A stretch of DNA of 47,124 bases from Pseudomonadota bacterium. Its GTDB lineage: Bacteria > Pseudomonadota > Alphaproteobacteria > Rhizobiales > Beijerinckiaceae. The translations under genes were made by a program, and so were the position numbers. The notes below the pieces were generated by a model. That model was not told the origin of the DNA and did no database searches. It saw nothing but the letters and a program-made list of their open reading frames with translations. Shown here in pieces: positions 13,679-22,035 of this stretch; the first letter of the stretch is position 1, and each line of letters begins with the position of its first letter. The stretch is taken from contig JAFAEL010000156.1 of the NCBI GenBank assembly GCA_023423995.1, forward strand, positions 1-47,124. The letters are read 5' to 3'.

Positions 13679-14257
13679 TCAGACGATCGGGACGTCCGGT
13701 GCCGCGTCGCGCGGCAGCCGGCCCGTGAGCCGTGGGTCCTCCGCGACCTCGAGCGCCCGGCGATAGGGCGTGAACCCGACCGAACGATAGAACCTGACGG
13801 CCGCCGGGTGATCCAGCGTGCAGGTGTGGAGCCACAGGCGCGAGATCGGCCGCCGGAAGGCCCGGCGGATTCCCTCCGCGGCGAGTTCTAGGCCGAGGCC
13901 GCGCCCGATCAGCCCCGGCACGAGGCCCAGAAAGGCGAGTTCGCACTCCGATCCCTTGCGGAAATCGAGCTCCAGGAGGCCCACGTCGCGCCCATCCTTG
14001 ACGAGGGCGAGGGCTTCCACGAGCGGATCGTCGATGATGGCGGCCAGCTGCGCATCGGACAGCAATGCGCGGCTGAACCAGAGCCAGGGCTCGCCAACCT
14101 CGGCGAAGAGGCGCCGATAGCGCTCGACATCGCCCGCCAGCGGCACGAATTTCCCCGTGGGGGAAGACGCGGAGGCGGCCGGCGAAGGTTCCCGCATCTC
14201 CAGATAGGTCGCGACGGCGGCGATCTTGCCCGGAGGAAGTTCCACGAACCCCGGCAC
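13679..14257 (-). CDS. GNAT-family N-acetyltransferase
   Basis: Acetyl-CoA dependent acyltransferase of unknown substrate. The fold is shown by GLLELDFRKGSECELAFLGL (strands 4-5), the acetyl-CoA loop LVPGLIGRGLGLELA and the C-terminal LWLHTCTLDHPAAVRFYRSV with the FYRSVGF signature. The N-terminus FVELPPGKIAAVATYLEM looks conserved, so I place the start at a GTG at 14257. ATG codons at 14344, 14362 and 14416 would add 29-53 residues of non-conserved sequence. The gene is convergent with fliJ and divergent from the hydrolase. Confidence 0.85.
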   Translation of the reverse strand: MPGFVELPPGKIAAVATYLEMREPSPAASASSPTGKFVPLAGDVERYRRLFAEVGEPWLWFSRALLSDAQLAAIIDDPLVEALALVKDGRDVGLLELDFRKGSECELAFLGLVPGLIGRGLGLELAAEGIRRAFRRPISRLWLHTCTLDHPAAVRFYRSVGFTPYRRALEVAEDPRLTGRLPRDAAPDVPIV

Positions 14258-14395
14258 CTCTTGCTCGCTTCCGGGATGTCGGCGTGGCGCCACTCGGGTC
14301 TTCCTTTCTAGGCTGAGCCTGAAACTACCTCCCTTCTGCGGCATTGGCCACGATCGGGCCATGAGCGAGGTCTGCGGCTCGGAAGCGAGGACGTT

Positions 14396-15268
14396 TTGGC
14401 GTTGCGACCCACCCACCGGCGCGAAGACGGCACGATCCCGGGCGTCCGGGCGGACGTCGTGCGATCAGCCGACCAGCCCGCGCTCGAACGGCTCGTGGCA
14501 GGCCCGGAAAGCGGCGGCGAGGGCGCTCCGCTGCTCTTCGTTCACGGAGCCTTTGCCGGGGCCTGGTGCTGGGCGGAGACCTTTCTGCCCTTCTTCGGCC
14601 GGCGCGGGCGGCAGGCGGTGGCCGTGAGCCTTCGCGGGCACGGTGCGAGCGAGGGAGGGGACGAACTCCGCGGCGCCGCGCTCGACGACCTCGCCTCCGA
14701 CCTCGGCCGCGCCATCGCAAGCTTCGCCGAGCCGCCTGTCGTGGTGGCGCATTCGCTGGGCGGCTATCTGGCGCAGCTCCTGATCGGCCGCGCGAGGATG
14801 CGGGGGCTCGTGCTGATGGGCTCGTTGCCGCCCGACGGGATGGCGCTGGTCGGGCCGCGGCTTGCGATGACCGAGCCGAAGATCTGGTCGCAGGCCGTCG
14901 CCGCGACCGTGACGAACTCACGCGCGACGATCGATCTCGCCGGGCTTCAGCTCCTGTTCGGAGAAGGCGTCCCGCGCGAGAAGGCGCTCCGCTACGGCGC
15001 CCGATTGATCCCGGAATCGCCCCGCGCCCTCGCGGAGGCGCATCTGCCGCGCCCGGTCGTGTCCGCCCTCCTGGCCGGCCTGCCCACCCTCGTGCTCAAC
15101 GGGGTGGTGGACCGCCTCGTCTGGCCTTCGACCGCGTTGCGCAGCGCGGCCTATCACGCGTCCGGCCACCGCTTCTTCGCCGAGGGCGGCCACTTCCTGA
15201 TGCTCGATCCTCTCGCCGAGGACGTCGCCCGCGAGATCCTCGACTGGCTCGCGGCGCGGCGATTGTGA
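14396..15268 (+). CDS. Alpha/beta hydrolase
   Basis: Serine hydrolase of unknown substrate. Oxyanion-hole region LLFVHGAFAGAWCWAE, nucleophile elbow VVAHSLGGYLAQLL (Ser120), likely acid in VVDRLVWP and catalytic His in AEGGHFLMLDPLAED. The lid region is short. The longest reading starts at a TTG at 14396; a GTG at 14459 would remove 21 residues that precede any conserved sequence, so the start is uncertain. Divergent from the GNAT gene. Confidence 0.88.
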   Translation: MALRPTHRREDGTIPGVRADVVRSADQPALERLVAGPESGGEGAPLLFVHGAFAGAWCWAETFLPFFGRRGRQAVAVSLRGHGASEGGDELRGAALDDLASDLGRAIASFAEPPVVVAHSLGGYLAQLLIGRARMRGLVLMGSLPPDGMALVGPRLAMTEPKIWSQAVAATVTNSRATIDLAGLQLLFGEGVPREKALRYGARLIPESPRALAEAHLPRPVVSALLAGLPTLVLNGVVDRLVWPSTALRSAAYHASGHRFFAEGGHFLMLDPLAEDVAREILDWLAARRL

Positions 15269-15377
15269 GGAACTTGGCCTTTCGTCACATCCTTGCCGCG
15301 CTTGCGAGCTTGCGTCCGGTCGGGCACAGAACGGTGCTTCGCGCCGGCCAAAGAGCCCGGCCGGCCCGGACGAGTGA

Positions 15378-16376
15378 ATGAAGAACGTCAAAGAGTTCAT
15401 CTGGCCGATCATCGGCCTGGCAGCGGTCGTCGTCTCCGGCTGGCTGCTCTACCAAGAGCTGCGCGGGATATCCCTGGCGGATGTCTGGACGAGCCTCGTC
15501 AACATCCCGGCTCACGGCTACGCGCTCGCCTTCGGGTCGACCCTCGTCGCCTATGCGGCGCTCGCCTGGTACGACCGCATCGCCCTGCTCCATCTCGGCG
15601 TGAGGCACGTCTCCTGGCTGTTCGTGTCGGTGACGTCCTTCACCACCTACGCCCTGTCGCACAACATCGGCGCCTCCGTCTTTTCCGGCGCGCTCGTTCG
15701 CTACCGGGCCTATACGTCGAAGGGCCTTTCCGCCCCGCAGGTCGCCGTGCTGGTTGCGCTCTGCTCATTCACCTTCGGGCTCGGCACGATCCTCCTCAGC
15801 GGGGCCGTGCTGGTGATCGAGCCGGACCTCCTCACCCGGGTGGCCGACCGCGTCCCGGCCGCTCTCGCCAACCCGACCACCGCCCGCATCATCGGCTTCG
15901 CCTTCCTGGGCTTCGTGGCGCTCTATGTCTTCGGCTCGCTCCTCCATCTGCGGCCGATCACGATCCGCAACTTCACGCTGGCCTATCCCCGCCCGGACAT
16001 CATGTGGCGGCAGGTCATCGCAGCGCCGCTGGAGCTGATCGGCGCGGCGGGCATCATCTATTTCGCCCTGCCGGAGGCCGTGAACCCGGGCTTCCTGATC
16101 GTGCTCGGGGCCTTCCTGGCCGCCTTCTCGGCGGCACTCGTCAGCCACGCACCGGGCGGGCTCGGGGTCCTGGAGCTCATCTTCGTGGCCATGATGCCCG
16201 ACGTCCCGCAGGCGGACGTGCTGGCCGCCCTGCTGGTGTTCCGGCTCTTCTACCTCATCATTCCCTTCGCGGCCGCGTTGGTGGTCGTGCTCCTGTTCGA
16301 GCGGGCGCGGCTCGCCAAGGCCTGGCGCGATCGCATGCCGGCCACGATCCCGCCGGTTCCCCCGCCGGCCCCGTGA
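15378..16376 (+). CDS. UPF0104/YbhN-like membrane protein (LPG-synthase transmembrane-domain family)
   Basis: 332 aa with about eight membrane helices. The region SHNIGASVFSGALVRYRAYTSKGLS followed by VLVALCSFTFGLG, and SHAPGGLGVLELIFVAMMP near the end, match the transmembrane half of lysylphosphatidylglycerol-synthase-like proteins. The soluble aminoacyl-transfer domain of MprF is absent, so lipid aminoacylation should not be assumed; a lipid flippase or transport role is inference. Its TGA overlaps the GTG of the next gene (GTGA), so it is translationally coupled to a methyltransferase. The start ATG is at 15378. Confidence 0.83.
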   Translation: MKNVKEFIWPIIGLAAVVVSGWLLYQELRGISLADVWTSLVNIPAHGYALAFGSTLVAYAALAWYDRIALLHLGVRHVSWLFVSVTSFTTYALSHNIGASVFSGALVRYRAYTSKGLSAPQVAVLVALCSFTFGLGTILLSGAVLVIEPDLLTRVADRVPAALANPTTARIIGFAFLGFVALYVFGSLLHLRPITIRNFTLAYPRPDIMWRQVIAAPLELIGAAGIIYFALPEAVNPGFLIVLGAFLAAFSAALVSHAPGGLGVLELIFVAMMPDVPQADVLAALLVFRLFYLIIPFAAALVVVLLFERARLAKAWRDRMPATIPPVPPPAP

Positions 16377-17224
16377 GATCCCGGCCTGGCCGCGCCGGGC
16401 TGCGGGAGGAGCTTCGCCGCGCGGCCTTCGGCCTGTCGACCCTGCTCGGGAGGCCCCGGGGCTTCTTCATCCCCTACCGCTACGCGGCGACCGTCGCCGC
16501 GACGGATTATCCCGCCCTCGAGCCGCGCTTCCGCGCGGCCGAGCCCGGGTTTCGCGGCCTCGTGGCGGTGGCCGAATCCTACCGGACCGACATCCTGCGG
16601 ATCCTCGGCGGCCAGGGTCCCGCCCGTTTCGACCAGGACTGGTTCCCCCGCCTCGACGCCCTGATGGCCTATGTGCTCGTCCGTCAGGAAAAGCCGCGCC
16701 ACATCGTCGAGATCGGGTCGGGACACTCCACGCGCTTCATGGCGCGGGCGGTCCAGGATGGCGGTATCCCGACGCAGATCGTCGCGATCGATCCCTCGCC
16801 CCGCGCCTCCCTGGCGGGCCTGCGGGTCCGGCATGAGCGCGCGCTCCTCGGGGATGCCGATCCCGCCCTGTTCGCGGCGCTCGGGCCCGGCGACCTGCTC
16901 TTCGTCGATTCGAGCCACGTGGCGATGCCGGGAACCGATGTGGACCGGCTCGTCGGCGACATCCTCCCGCGGCTTTCGGCCGGGGTCCTGGTCCACATCC
17001 ACGACATCCTGCTGCCCGATGCCTATCCGCCGGAATGGGATTGGCGCGCCTACAACGAGGCGACCGTGGTCGCCGCCCTGATCGGATCGGGCGGCTACGA
17101 TCTCGTGTTCTCGAGCCACTGGGTGGCCTCCCGCCATCCGGGCTGGCTCGCATCCGGGATCTCTGGCCAGCTTCCTCTTCTGCCCGGCGCCCGCGAGACG
17201 AGCCTTTGGCTCAGGAAGCGCTGA
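16373..17224 (+). CDS. Class I SAM-dependent methyltransferase (Methyltransf_24-like)
   Basis: 283 aa. The SAM-binding motif I is HIVEIGSGHSTRFMARA, followed by the acidic strand end IVAIDPSP and the motif DLLFVDSSHVAMPGTDVDRL typical of the O-methyltransferase-like Methyltransf_24 group. HIHDILLPDAYPPEW near the C-terminus is common in this subgroup. The start is a GTG overlapping the upstream membrane-protein stop by four bases; a longer in-frame extension upstream is non-coding. The substrate is unknown; coupling to a membrane protein suggests a lipid or envelope glycan, by inference. The 3' end overlaps the convergent exporter gene by 14 bases. Confidence 0.85.
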   Translation: MRSRPGRAGLREELRRAAFGLSTLLGRPRGFFIPYRYAATVAATDYPALEPRFRAAEPGFRGLVAVAESYRTDILRILGGQGPARFDQDWFPRLDALMAYVLVRQEKPRHIVEIGSGHSTRFMARAVQDGGIPTQIVAIDPSPRASLAGLRVRHERALLGDADPALFAALGPGDLLFVDSSHVAMPGTDVDRLVGDILPRLSAGVLVHIHDILLPDAYPPEWDWRAYNEATVVAALIGSGGYDLVFSSHWVASRHPGWLASGISGQLPLLPGARETSLWLRKR

Positions 17225-18212
17225 CCTTCTCGGGTTTCACGACGAGCGCGGTCGCGCCGAGCATGATGGCCATGCCGACCCCTTCCCAGATGCCGAAGCT
17301 TTCGCCGACCCAGATCACCCCGACGGCGACCGCGATGGCCGGGCTGACGAAGGCATAGAGGCCGGCCCGGAACGCGCCCCATTCCCGCAGCAGCCAGAGA
17401 TAGACCGAGAAGCCGACGAGCGACCCGCCGAGCACCAGGAAGGCGAGCCCTGCGAGGGCGCGGCCCGAGAACATGCCCGCGAAAGCCGCGAGGTCGACCG
17501 GCTCGATCAATGCCGCAACGGCCACGAGCGAGGCTCCGCCGATCAGGGTCTGCCAGAAGGCGACCGCCACCGGCGGCATCTCGCGGACGAGTGGCTTCGA
17601 CACGATGGCGCCCCAGGCATAGGACAGCGTGGCGACCACGACCGCCGCGAGACCGAGCCCGACCTGCGCCCCATCCCGTGACGCCGTCCCGTCCCGGGAT
17701 GAAAACAGGAGCGCGAGGCCGGCCGCCCCGAGCGCGACGGCCGCGAGCCTGCGGACGGAGATCGTCTCCTCGCCGTAGAGCGCCCCGATCAGCATCGAGA
17801 AGACCGGGATGAGTGACAGGTTGACGACGGCGGCAAGGCCAGTCGGCGCGTGTGTCACGCCCCAGAACAGGAAGCTGTAGCAGCCGGTATTCACCAGGAG
17901 CGACGCCGCCAGGAGCCGGCCGACCTTCGCTGTCCGAATCCGGACGCGGGCGAGCGCGCACCAGCCCGCGAAGAAGAGGGAAGCGAAGAGCAGGCGCACG
18001 CCCGCCACCAGGACCGGAGGCGAGGCCTCCGTGGCCCATTTCGCCGCGATCCAGGTGAGGCCCCAGACGAACGCCATGGCCAGGAAGGCCAGGAAGCGGA
18101 GCACTTGCCCGCTTCCGGGCCGCCCTTCACGGGGATTCATCATGTGGGGAGGCGGAGAGGCCGGGACAGACTTGGGCGATTGCTGCTCAAGTGAATGATC
18201 AGTTAAAGTCAT
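17211..18212 (-). CDS. EamA/DMT-superfamily exporter
   Basis: Inner-membrane protein with ten predicted helices in two EamA repeats (about residues 38-165 and 188-325). The first repeat begins FLAMAFVWGLTWIAAKWATE and the second includes YAWGAIVSKPLVREMPP and the terminal GEXFG-like VGESFGIWEGVGM. These proteins export amino acids or metabolites; the substrate is not evident. The N-terminal 23 residues before MMNPREG are poorly supported, so an ATG at 18143 or 18140 is an alternative start. The C-terminus overlaps the methyltransferase gene by 14 bases in convergent orientation. Confidence 0.88.
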   Translation of the reverse strand: MTLTDHSLEQQSPKSVPASPPPHMMNPREGRPGSGQVLRFLAFLAMAFVWGLTWIAAKWATEASPPVLVAGVRLLFASLFFAGWCALARVRIRTAKVGRLLAASLLVNTGCYSFLFWGVTHAPTGLAAVVNLSLIPVFSMLIGALYGEETISVRRLAAVALGAAGLALLFSSRDGTASRDGAQVGLGLAAVVVATLSYAWGAIVSKPLVREMPPVAVAFWQTLIGGASLVAVAALIEPVDLAAFAGMFSGRALAGLAFLVLGGSLVGFSVYLWLLREWGAFRAGLYAFVSPAIAVAVGVIWVGESFGIWEGVGMAIMLGATALVVKPEKVSAS

Positions 18213-18274
18213 GGGCGGCGCGGTTTGGGGGAGATCGCGGAGGCGGCAAAAGACTCGAAGGATTTTGAGATCGC

Positions 18275-19543
18275 ATGGCGGATGTCGCAGCTCTAGCCGG
18301 GCCGAACGCCCTTACACGACGTCAGGCCCGAGCGGCGGCACGATATGCTGCCGATCTCAAGCGGGGCTACTCGATTTCCTACAAGCGGCTCGCGCTCGCC
18401 TTCGTGGCGGAAGGCGTCATCGTGGCGACCTCGCTGGCCGGAGCCTGGCTCTTCGCGTCCATCTATGGCGGCAACGATCCCCTCGCCTTCTGGATGATGA
18501 TGCTGGCGCCGGCAGCCTATGCGGTCATCGAGTTCAGCCGGGTGCCGCTCGCCGTGTCGATCAGGACGCAGAAGTCGGTCGCGCTGCGGATCGTGGCGGC
18601 CGTGGGCGTGATCGGCGCCGGCGTCGTCACCGTGAAATCGATCTCCCAGCTCGGGGAGATCATGTTCCGCCCGCGCCTCCAGGAAGCCGTGCAGGCGCAG
18701 GAGCGCCTGGCTGATGCCAGGAATGCCCGCGCGACGCTCGACCGCCAGATCAAGGATGCGGACGAGGTGGTGACGCAGCGGACCGCCCAGCTCGAGGACG
18801 CGGAGCAGCGCCTGAAATCCGCCAATACGGAACTCGGCGCCCTGCCGCCGCAGCGCTGCTGGCGCGTGACCAACACCACGGCCGATGGCCGCCGCGTGAC
18901 CGGGACCCGCTGCTCGACGGACCCCCGGACTGAGGCGATGAAGACGAGCCTCGGGACCGCGCAGAAGGACCGCCAGGAGGCATCGGCCCGCCTGGACGAG
19001 GCCCGCGCCGAGCGCGCGAAACTGAACCGCACCGCGATCGACCGGGCGCAGAGCGAGGCCGAGGTCGCCTTCCGGGACGCAATCATGCGGTCCCAGCTCC
19101 ATTCCTTCACGGCAATGGTCTTTCTCAAGGACCCGGCCCAGGTGACGGATGCCGAGATCCACTCCTTCCTGTTCTTCTTCGTGTTCATCCCGGCGCTCGG
19201 GGCTTCCGTCGCCTCGACGCTGCTCGCTCTCACCTCGATCGAGAAGCTGCGCGACGAGGACGACATCGTGCTCGACCCGCAGGCCGGCACCTTCATCCTC
19301 GAGCCCTTCGCCGAGGAGATCATCCGCCAGGCGCGCGAGGAGGCGGAACGCAGCGCCACGGCGGCGCTCGACCGGGCGCGGCCTCCCTCGCCCGCCGTTC
19401 CCGCCGAGGCTCCTCCCGCCGTCGCCCCGGCAGCCGCGGCAGAGGCTTCACCCGCGCCTGCCCAACCCCCGGCCGCGCCGGCCGTGGCAGGGCCGCTGGC
19501 TCCGGGCCACGCCTCGCTGCGCGTGGTCGAATCCGGGCGCTGA
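18275..19543 (+). CDS. Unrecognised four-helix membrane protein with periplasmic coiled coil
   Basis: 422 aa. Predicted helices at about 39-62, 69-88, 103-123 and 297-320. Between helices 3 and 4 lies a long charged coiled coil (about 132-275) interrupted by a short loop with two cysteines (Cys195, Cys213). With a basic N-terminus inside, this loop would be periplasmic and the cysteines could form a disulfide closing a hairpin. After helix 4 come a short acidic segment (EKLRDEDDIVLD) and a Pro/Ala-rich tail (370-410). I recognise no family. The next gene starts 3 bases after the stop, so the two form an operon. Confidence 0.78.
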   Translation: MADVAALAGPNALTRRQARAAARYAADLKRGYSISYKRLALAFVAEGVIVATSLAGAWLFASIYGGNDPLAFWMMMLAPAAYAVIEFSRVPLAVSIRTQKSVALRIVAAVGVIGAGVVTVKSISQLGEIMFRPRLQEAVQAQERLADARNARATLDRQIKDADEVVTQRTAQLEDAEQRLKSANTELGALPPQRCWRVTNTTADGRRVTGTRCSTDPRTEAMKTSLGTAQKDRQEASARLDEARAERAKLNRTAIDRAQSEAEVAFRDAIMRSQLHSFTAMVFLKDPAQVTDAEIHSFLFFFVFIPALGASVASTLLALTSIEKLRDEDDIVLDPQAGTFILEPFAEEIIRQAREEAERSATAALDRARPPSPAVPAEAPPAVAPAAAAEASPAPAQPPAAPAVAGPLAPGHASLRVVESGR

Positions 19544-19546
19544 GCC

Positions 19547-20179
19547 ATGGAACTTCGCAACACGACCGAGAACCGCGTCCTCGCCTCTGCGGTGAACGCG
19601 CGCATCAAATCCGATGCGCGGCTCCTGAACGCGCGGGCCGCGCTCTATCGGCTCGCCGGGATCGGGATCGTATGCGCCCTCGCCGGGGTCGGCGTGGGCG
19701 CCGCGTTCTACGGCTATTCCTATACGAGCGACCCCACCTTCCCGACCGCCAAGGTCGCCAACACGGTCGCGGAGGCCCTGTCCAAGGTCACGCTGAAGAC
19801 CGAAGGCACGGTGAAGCTCGACCCCGAATCCACGCTGGCCGTCGGCGGCCGGTCCGAGATCCCGACCCCGACTCCCGCCCAGCTCGGGGCCGGTGCGGCC
19901 CCGGACTCCAAGGCCGCCGTGGTCACGAACTTCACCGTGTTCAAGAACGTGCCCTTCGGGTCGGGCCAGGTCGTTACGGGCTGGAACTTTTCCTCGTCCG
20001 AGCAGAGGAGCCCGAACCACCAGTACTGCTACTACTCGGAGCAGATCGACGGGACCTCCAAGGTCACGATCGACCTCGGCGAGAACGGGCGGGCGCTGCC
20101 CCAGGCCAAGGCGCGCACCAATGTCGACCCGGGGATCGCCTATACGAACTGCGTCTGGTTCAAGGCCGGCGCGATCTGA
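19547..20179 (+). CDS. Unrecognised single-pass membrane protein with extracytoplasmic domain
   Basis: 210 aa. A charged N-terminus (1-33), one membrane helix at about 35-58, then an exported domain of about 150 residues. The domain has a Pro/Thr linker (IPTPTPAQLGAG) and a compact C-terminal part with NFTVFKNVPFGSGQVVTGW and two cysteines (Cys161, Cys202) bracketing it, probably a disulfide. It is neither a lipoprotein nor a recognisable enzyme. It follows the coiled-coil membrane protein by 3 bases and probably works with it. The trpA gene is 60 bases downstream. Confidence 0.75.
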   Translation: MELRNTTENRVLASAVNARIKSDARLLNARAALYRLAGIGIVCALAGVGVGAAFYGYSYTSDPTFPTAKVANTVAEALSKVTLKTEGTVKLDPESTLAVGGRSEIPTPTPAQLGAGAAPDSKAAVVTNFTVFKNVPFGSGQVVTGWNFSSSEQRSPNHQYCYYSEQIDGTSKVTIDLGENGRALPQAKARTNVDPGIAYTNCVWFKAGAI

Positions 20180-20197
20180 ACAGGTCTCCGCCGGGCC

Positions 20198-20232
20198 GAC
20201 CATGACATGGTCGCTCGCCTCTGCTAGCGAGC
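20198..20232 (+). promoter_or_regulatory. Two tandem hairpins in the trpA leader
   Basis: Hairpin 1: GACCAT (20198-20203) pairs with ATGGTC (20207-20212). Hairpin 2: GCTCGC (20213-20218) pairs with GCGAGC (20227-20232). The second overlaps the GCGAG that would serve as ribosome binding site for trpA, so it might limit translation. No leader peptide or Trp codon run is seen, so it is not a classical attenuator. Confidence 0.3.
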
Positions 20233-20239
20233 CGGCACG

Positions 20240-21079
20240 ATGACCGAACGCCTTGCCGCCCGTTTTGCCCGCTGCCGTGAGGAAGGCCGCGCGGCGCTCG
20301 TGACCTATGTCATGGCCGGCGACCCCGACCCCGAAACCTCGCTCGCCATCCTGTCTGCGCTGCCGAAGGCCGGCGCCGACGTCGTCGAGTTCGGCCTGCC
20401 CTTCACCGACCCGATGGCCGATGGGCCGGCCATCCAGGCGGCAGGGCTCCGGGCGCTGAAGGTCGGGCAGACCACGGTCAAGACGCTCGATCTCGTCCGG
20501 CGCTTCCGTGCTGGCGATCCGGACACGCCCGTGATCCTGATGGGGTATTTCAACCCGATCTACATCTACGGCGTCGAGCGCTTCCTGGCGGACGCGAAGG
20601 CCGCCGGCGCGGACGGGTTCATCGTCGTCGACCTGCCGCCCGAGATGGACGAGGAATTCTGCCTGCCGGCCCTCCAGGCGGGCTTTGCCTTCATCCGCCT
20701 CGCCACCCCGACCACCGATGACGAGCGGCTTCCCACGGTCCTCCAGAATACGGCGGGCTTCGTCTATTACGTCTCGATCACGGGCGTGACCGGGATGGCC
20801 ACGCCCGATTTCGGGCGCGTGGCCGCGGCGGTCTCGCGCATCAAGCGCCATACCGAGCTTCCGGTTGTCGTCGGGTTCGGGGTTAAGTCCGGCGCACACG
20901 CGGCCGAGGTCGCGAAGGGGGCGGATGGCGTGGTGGTCGGGTCCGCGATCGTGGACGCGGTGGCCCGCTCGCTCGACGCGGACGGCCGGGCGAGCGCCAC
21001 GACGGTTCCGGCCGTGACGGAACTCGTCGGCGAACTCGCGGCCGGTATCCGCTCGGTCGCAAAGTCGCGCGCCGCCTGA
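20240..21079 (+). CDS. trpA: Tryptophan synthase alpha subunit
   Basis: Cleaves indole-3-glycerol phosphate to indole, which tunnels to TrpB. Catalytic Glu50 and Asp61 lie in [17 protein letters not shown]. Also conserved are [38 protein letters not shown] and the phosphate-binding [14 protein letters not shown] and [12 protein letters not shown]. Length 279 aa is normal. trpB and trpF are not in the window: upstream lie two unrelated genes, so the usual trpFBA order is broken here. accD and folC follow on the same strand. Confidence 0.97.
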   Translation: MTERLAARFARCREEGRAALVTYVMAGDPDPETSLAILSALPKAGADVVEFGLPFTDPMADGPAIQAAGLRALKVGQTTVKTLDLVRRFRAGDPDTPVILMGYFNPIYIYGVERFLADAKAAGADGFIVVDLPPEMDEEFCLPALQAGFAFIRLATPTTDDERLPTVLQNTAGFVYYVSITGVTGMATPDFGRVAAAVSRIKRHTELPVVVGFGVKSGAHAAEVAKGADGVVVGSAIVDAVARSLDADGRASATTVPAVTELVGELAAGIRSVAKSRAA

Positions 21080-21119
21080 CGCTCTGGAACTCGGGCGAGC
21101 GGAGGCGTATCTAGCGCCC

Positions 21120-22028
21120 ATGAACTGGGTCACCGAAGTCGTCCGCCCGCGGATCAAGACGCTCTTCAAGCGCGAGAGCCCGGAAAATCTCTGGATCAAA
21201 TGTCCCGAGACCGGGCAGATGGTGTTCCAGAAGGACGTCGAGGCCAATTGCTGGGTCATTCCCGGCTCGGAGCATCACCTCCGGGTGACGGCGACGCAGC
21301 GCCTCAAGATGATGTTCGACCAGGGCACCTGGCTCGATGTTCCGGTCCCGGACGTCGCTACCGACCCGCTGAAGTTCCGCGACGAGAAGCGCTACGCCGA
21401 CCGCCTCAAGGACGCTCGCGCCAAGACCGGGCAGAAGGACGCCTTCAAGGTCGGCTACGGCCGGGTAGGCGAGCTGCCGATGACGATCGCCGTGCAGGAC
21501 TTCGCCTTCATGGGCGGCTCGCTCGGCATGGCGGCAGGCGAGGCCTTCATCAAAGGGGCGGAGACCGCGCTCGACAAGAAGACCCCCTTCATCCTCTTCG
21601 CCGGCTCCGGCGGCGCCCGCATGCAGGAGGGCATCTTCTCCCTCATGCAGATGCCGCGCACCACGGTCGCCATCCGTCGCCTCAACGAGGCCCGGCTGCC
21701 CTACATCGTCGTGCTGACCAACCCGACCACGGGCGGCGTCACGGCCTCCTACGCGATGCTCGGCGACATCCACCTGGCGGAGCCCGGCGCGCTGATCGGC
21801 TTTGCGGGGCCGCGCGTGATCGAGCAGACCATCCGCGAGAAGCTGCCGCCCGGCTTCCAGCGCTCCGAATATCTGCGCGACCACGGCATGGTCGACCGCG
21901 TGGTCCATCGGCGCGACATGAAGGACGAGGTGGCCCGGCTGTCGCGGCTGCTGATGCGTGCCCCCGCCGCGGGGGCCGCCGTCGAGATGCCCGCAGCCGA
22001 GCCGGCCCCGCTCGCGCCCGCCGCGTGA
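21120..22028 (+). CDS. accD: Acetyl-CoA carboxylase carboxyltransferase beta subunit
   Basis: Transfers carboxyl from carboxybiotin to acetyl-CoA for fatty acid synthesis, with AccA. The carboxyltransferase core is clear: [45 protein letters not shown] and [12 protein letters not shown]. The N-terminal zinc ribbon is degenerate: only Cys28 of the usual C-x2-C/C-x2-C remains, with Thr31, Ile47 and Ser50 at the other three positions. This is common in Rhizobiales AccD. Length 302 aa. It lies 40 bases after trpA and just before folC. Confidence 0.97.
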   Translation: MNWVTEVVRPRIKTLFKRESPENLWIKCPETGQMVFQKDVEANCWVIPGSEHHLRVTATQRLKMMFDQGTWLDVPVPDVATDPLKFRDEKRYADRLKDARAKTGQKDAFKVGYGRVGELPMTIAVQDFAFMGGSLGMAAGEAFIKGAETALDKKTPFILFAGSGGARMQEGIFSLMQMPRTTVAIRRLNEARLPYIVVLTNPTTGGVTASYAMLGDIHLAEPGALIGFAGPRVIEQTIREKLPPGFQRSEYLRDHGMVDRVVHRRDMKDEVARLSRLLMRAPAAGAAVEMPAAEPAPLAPAA

Positions 22029-22035
22029 GCGGGCG

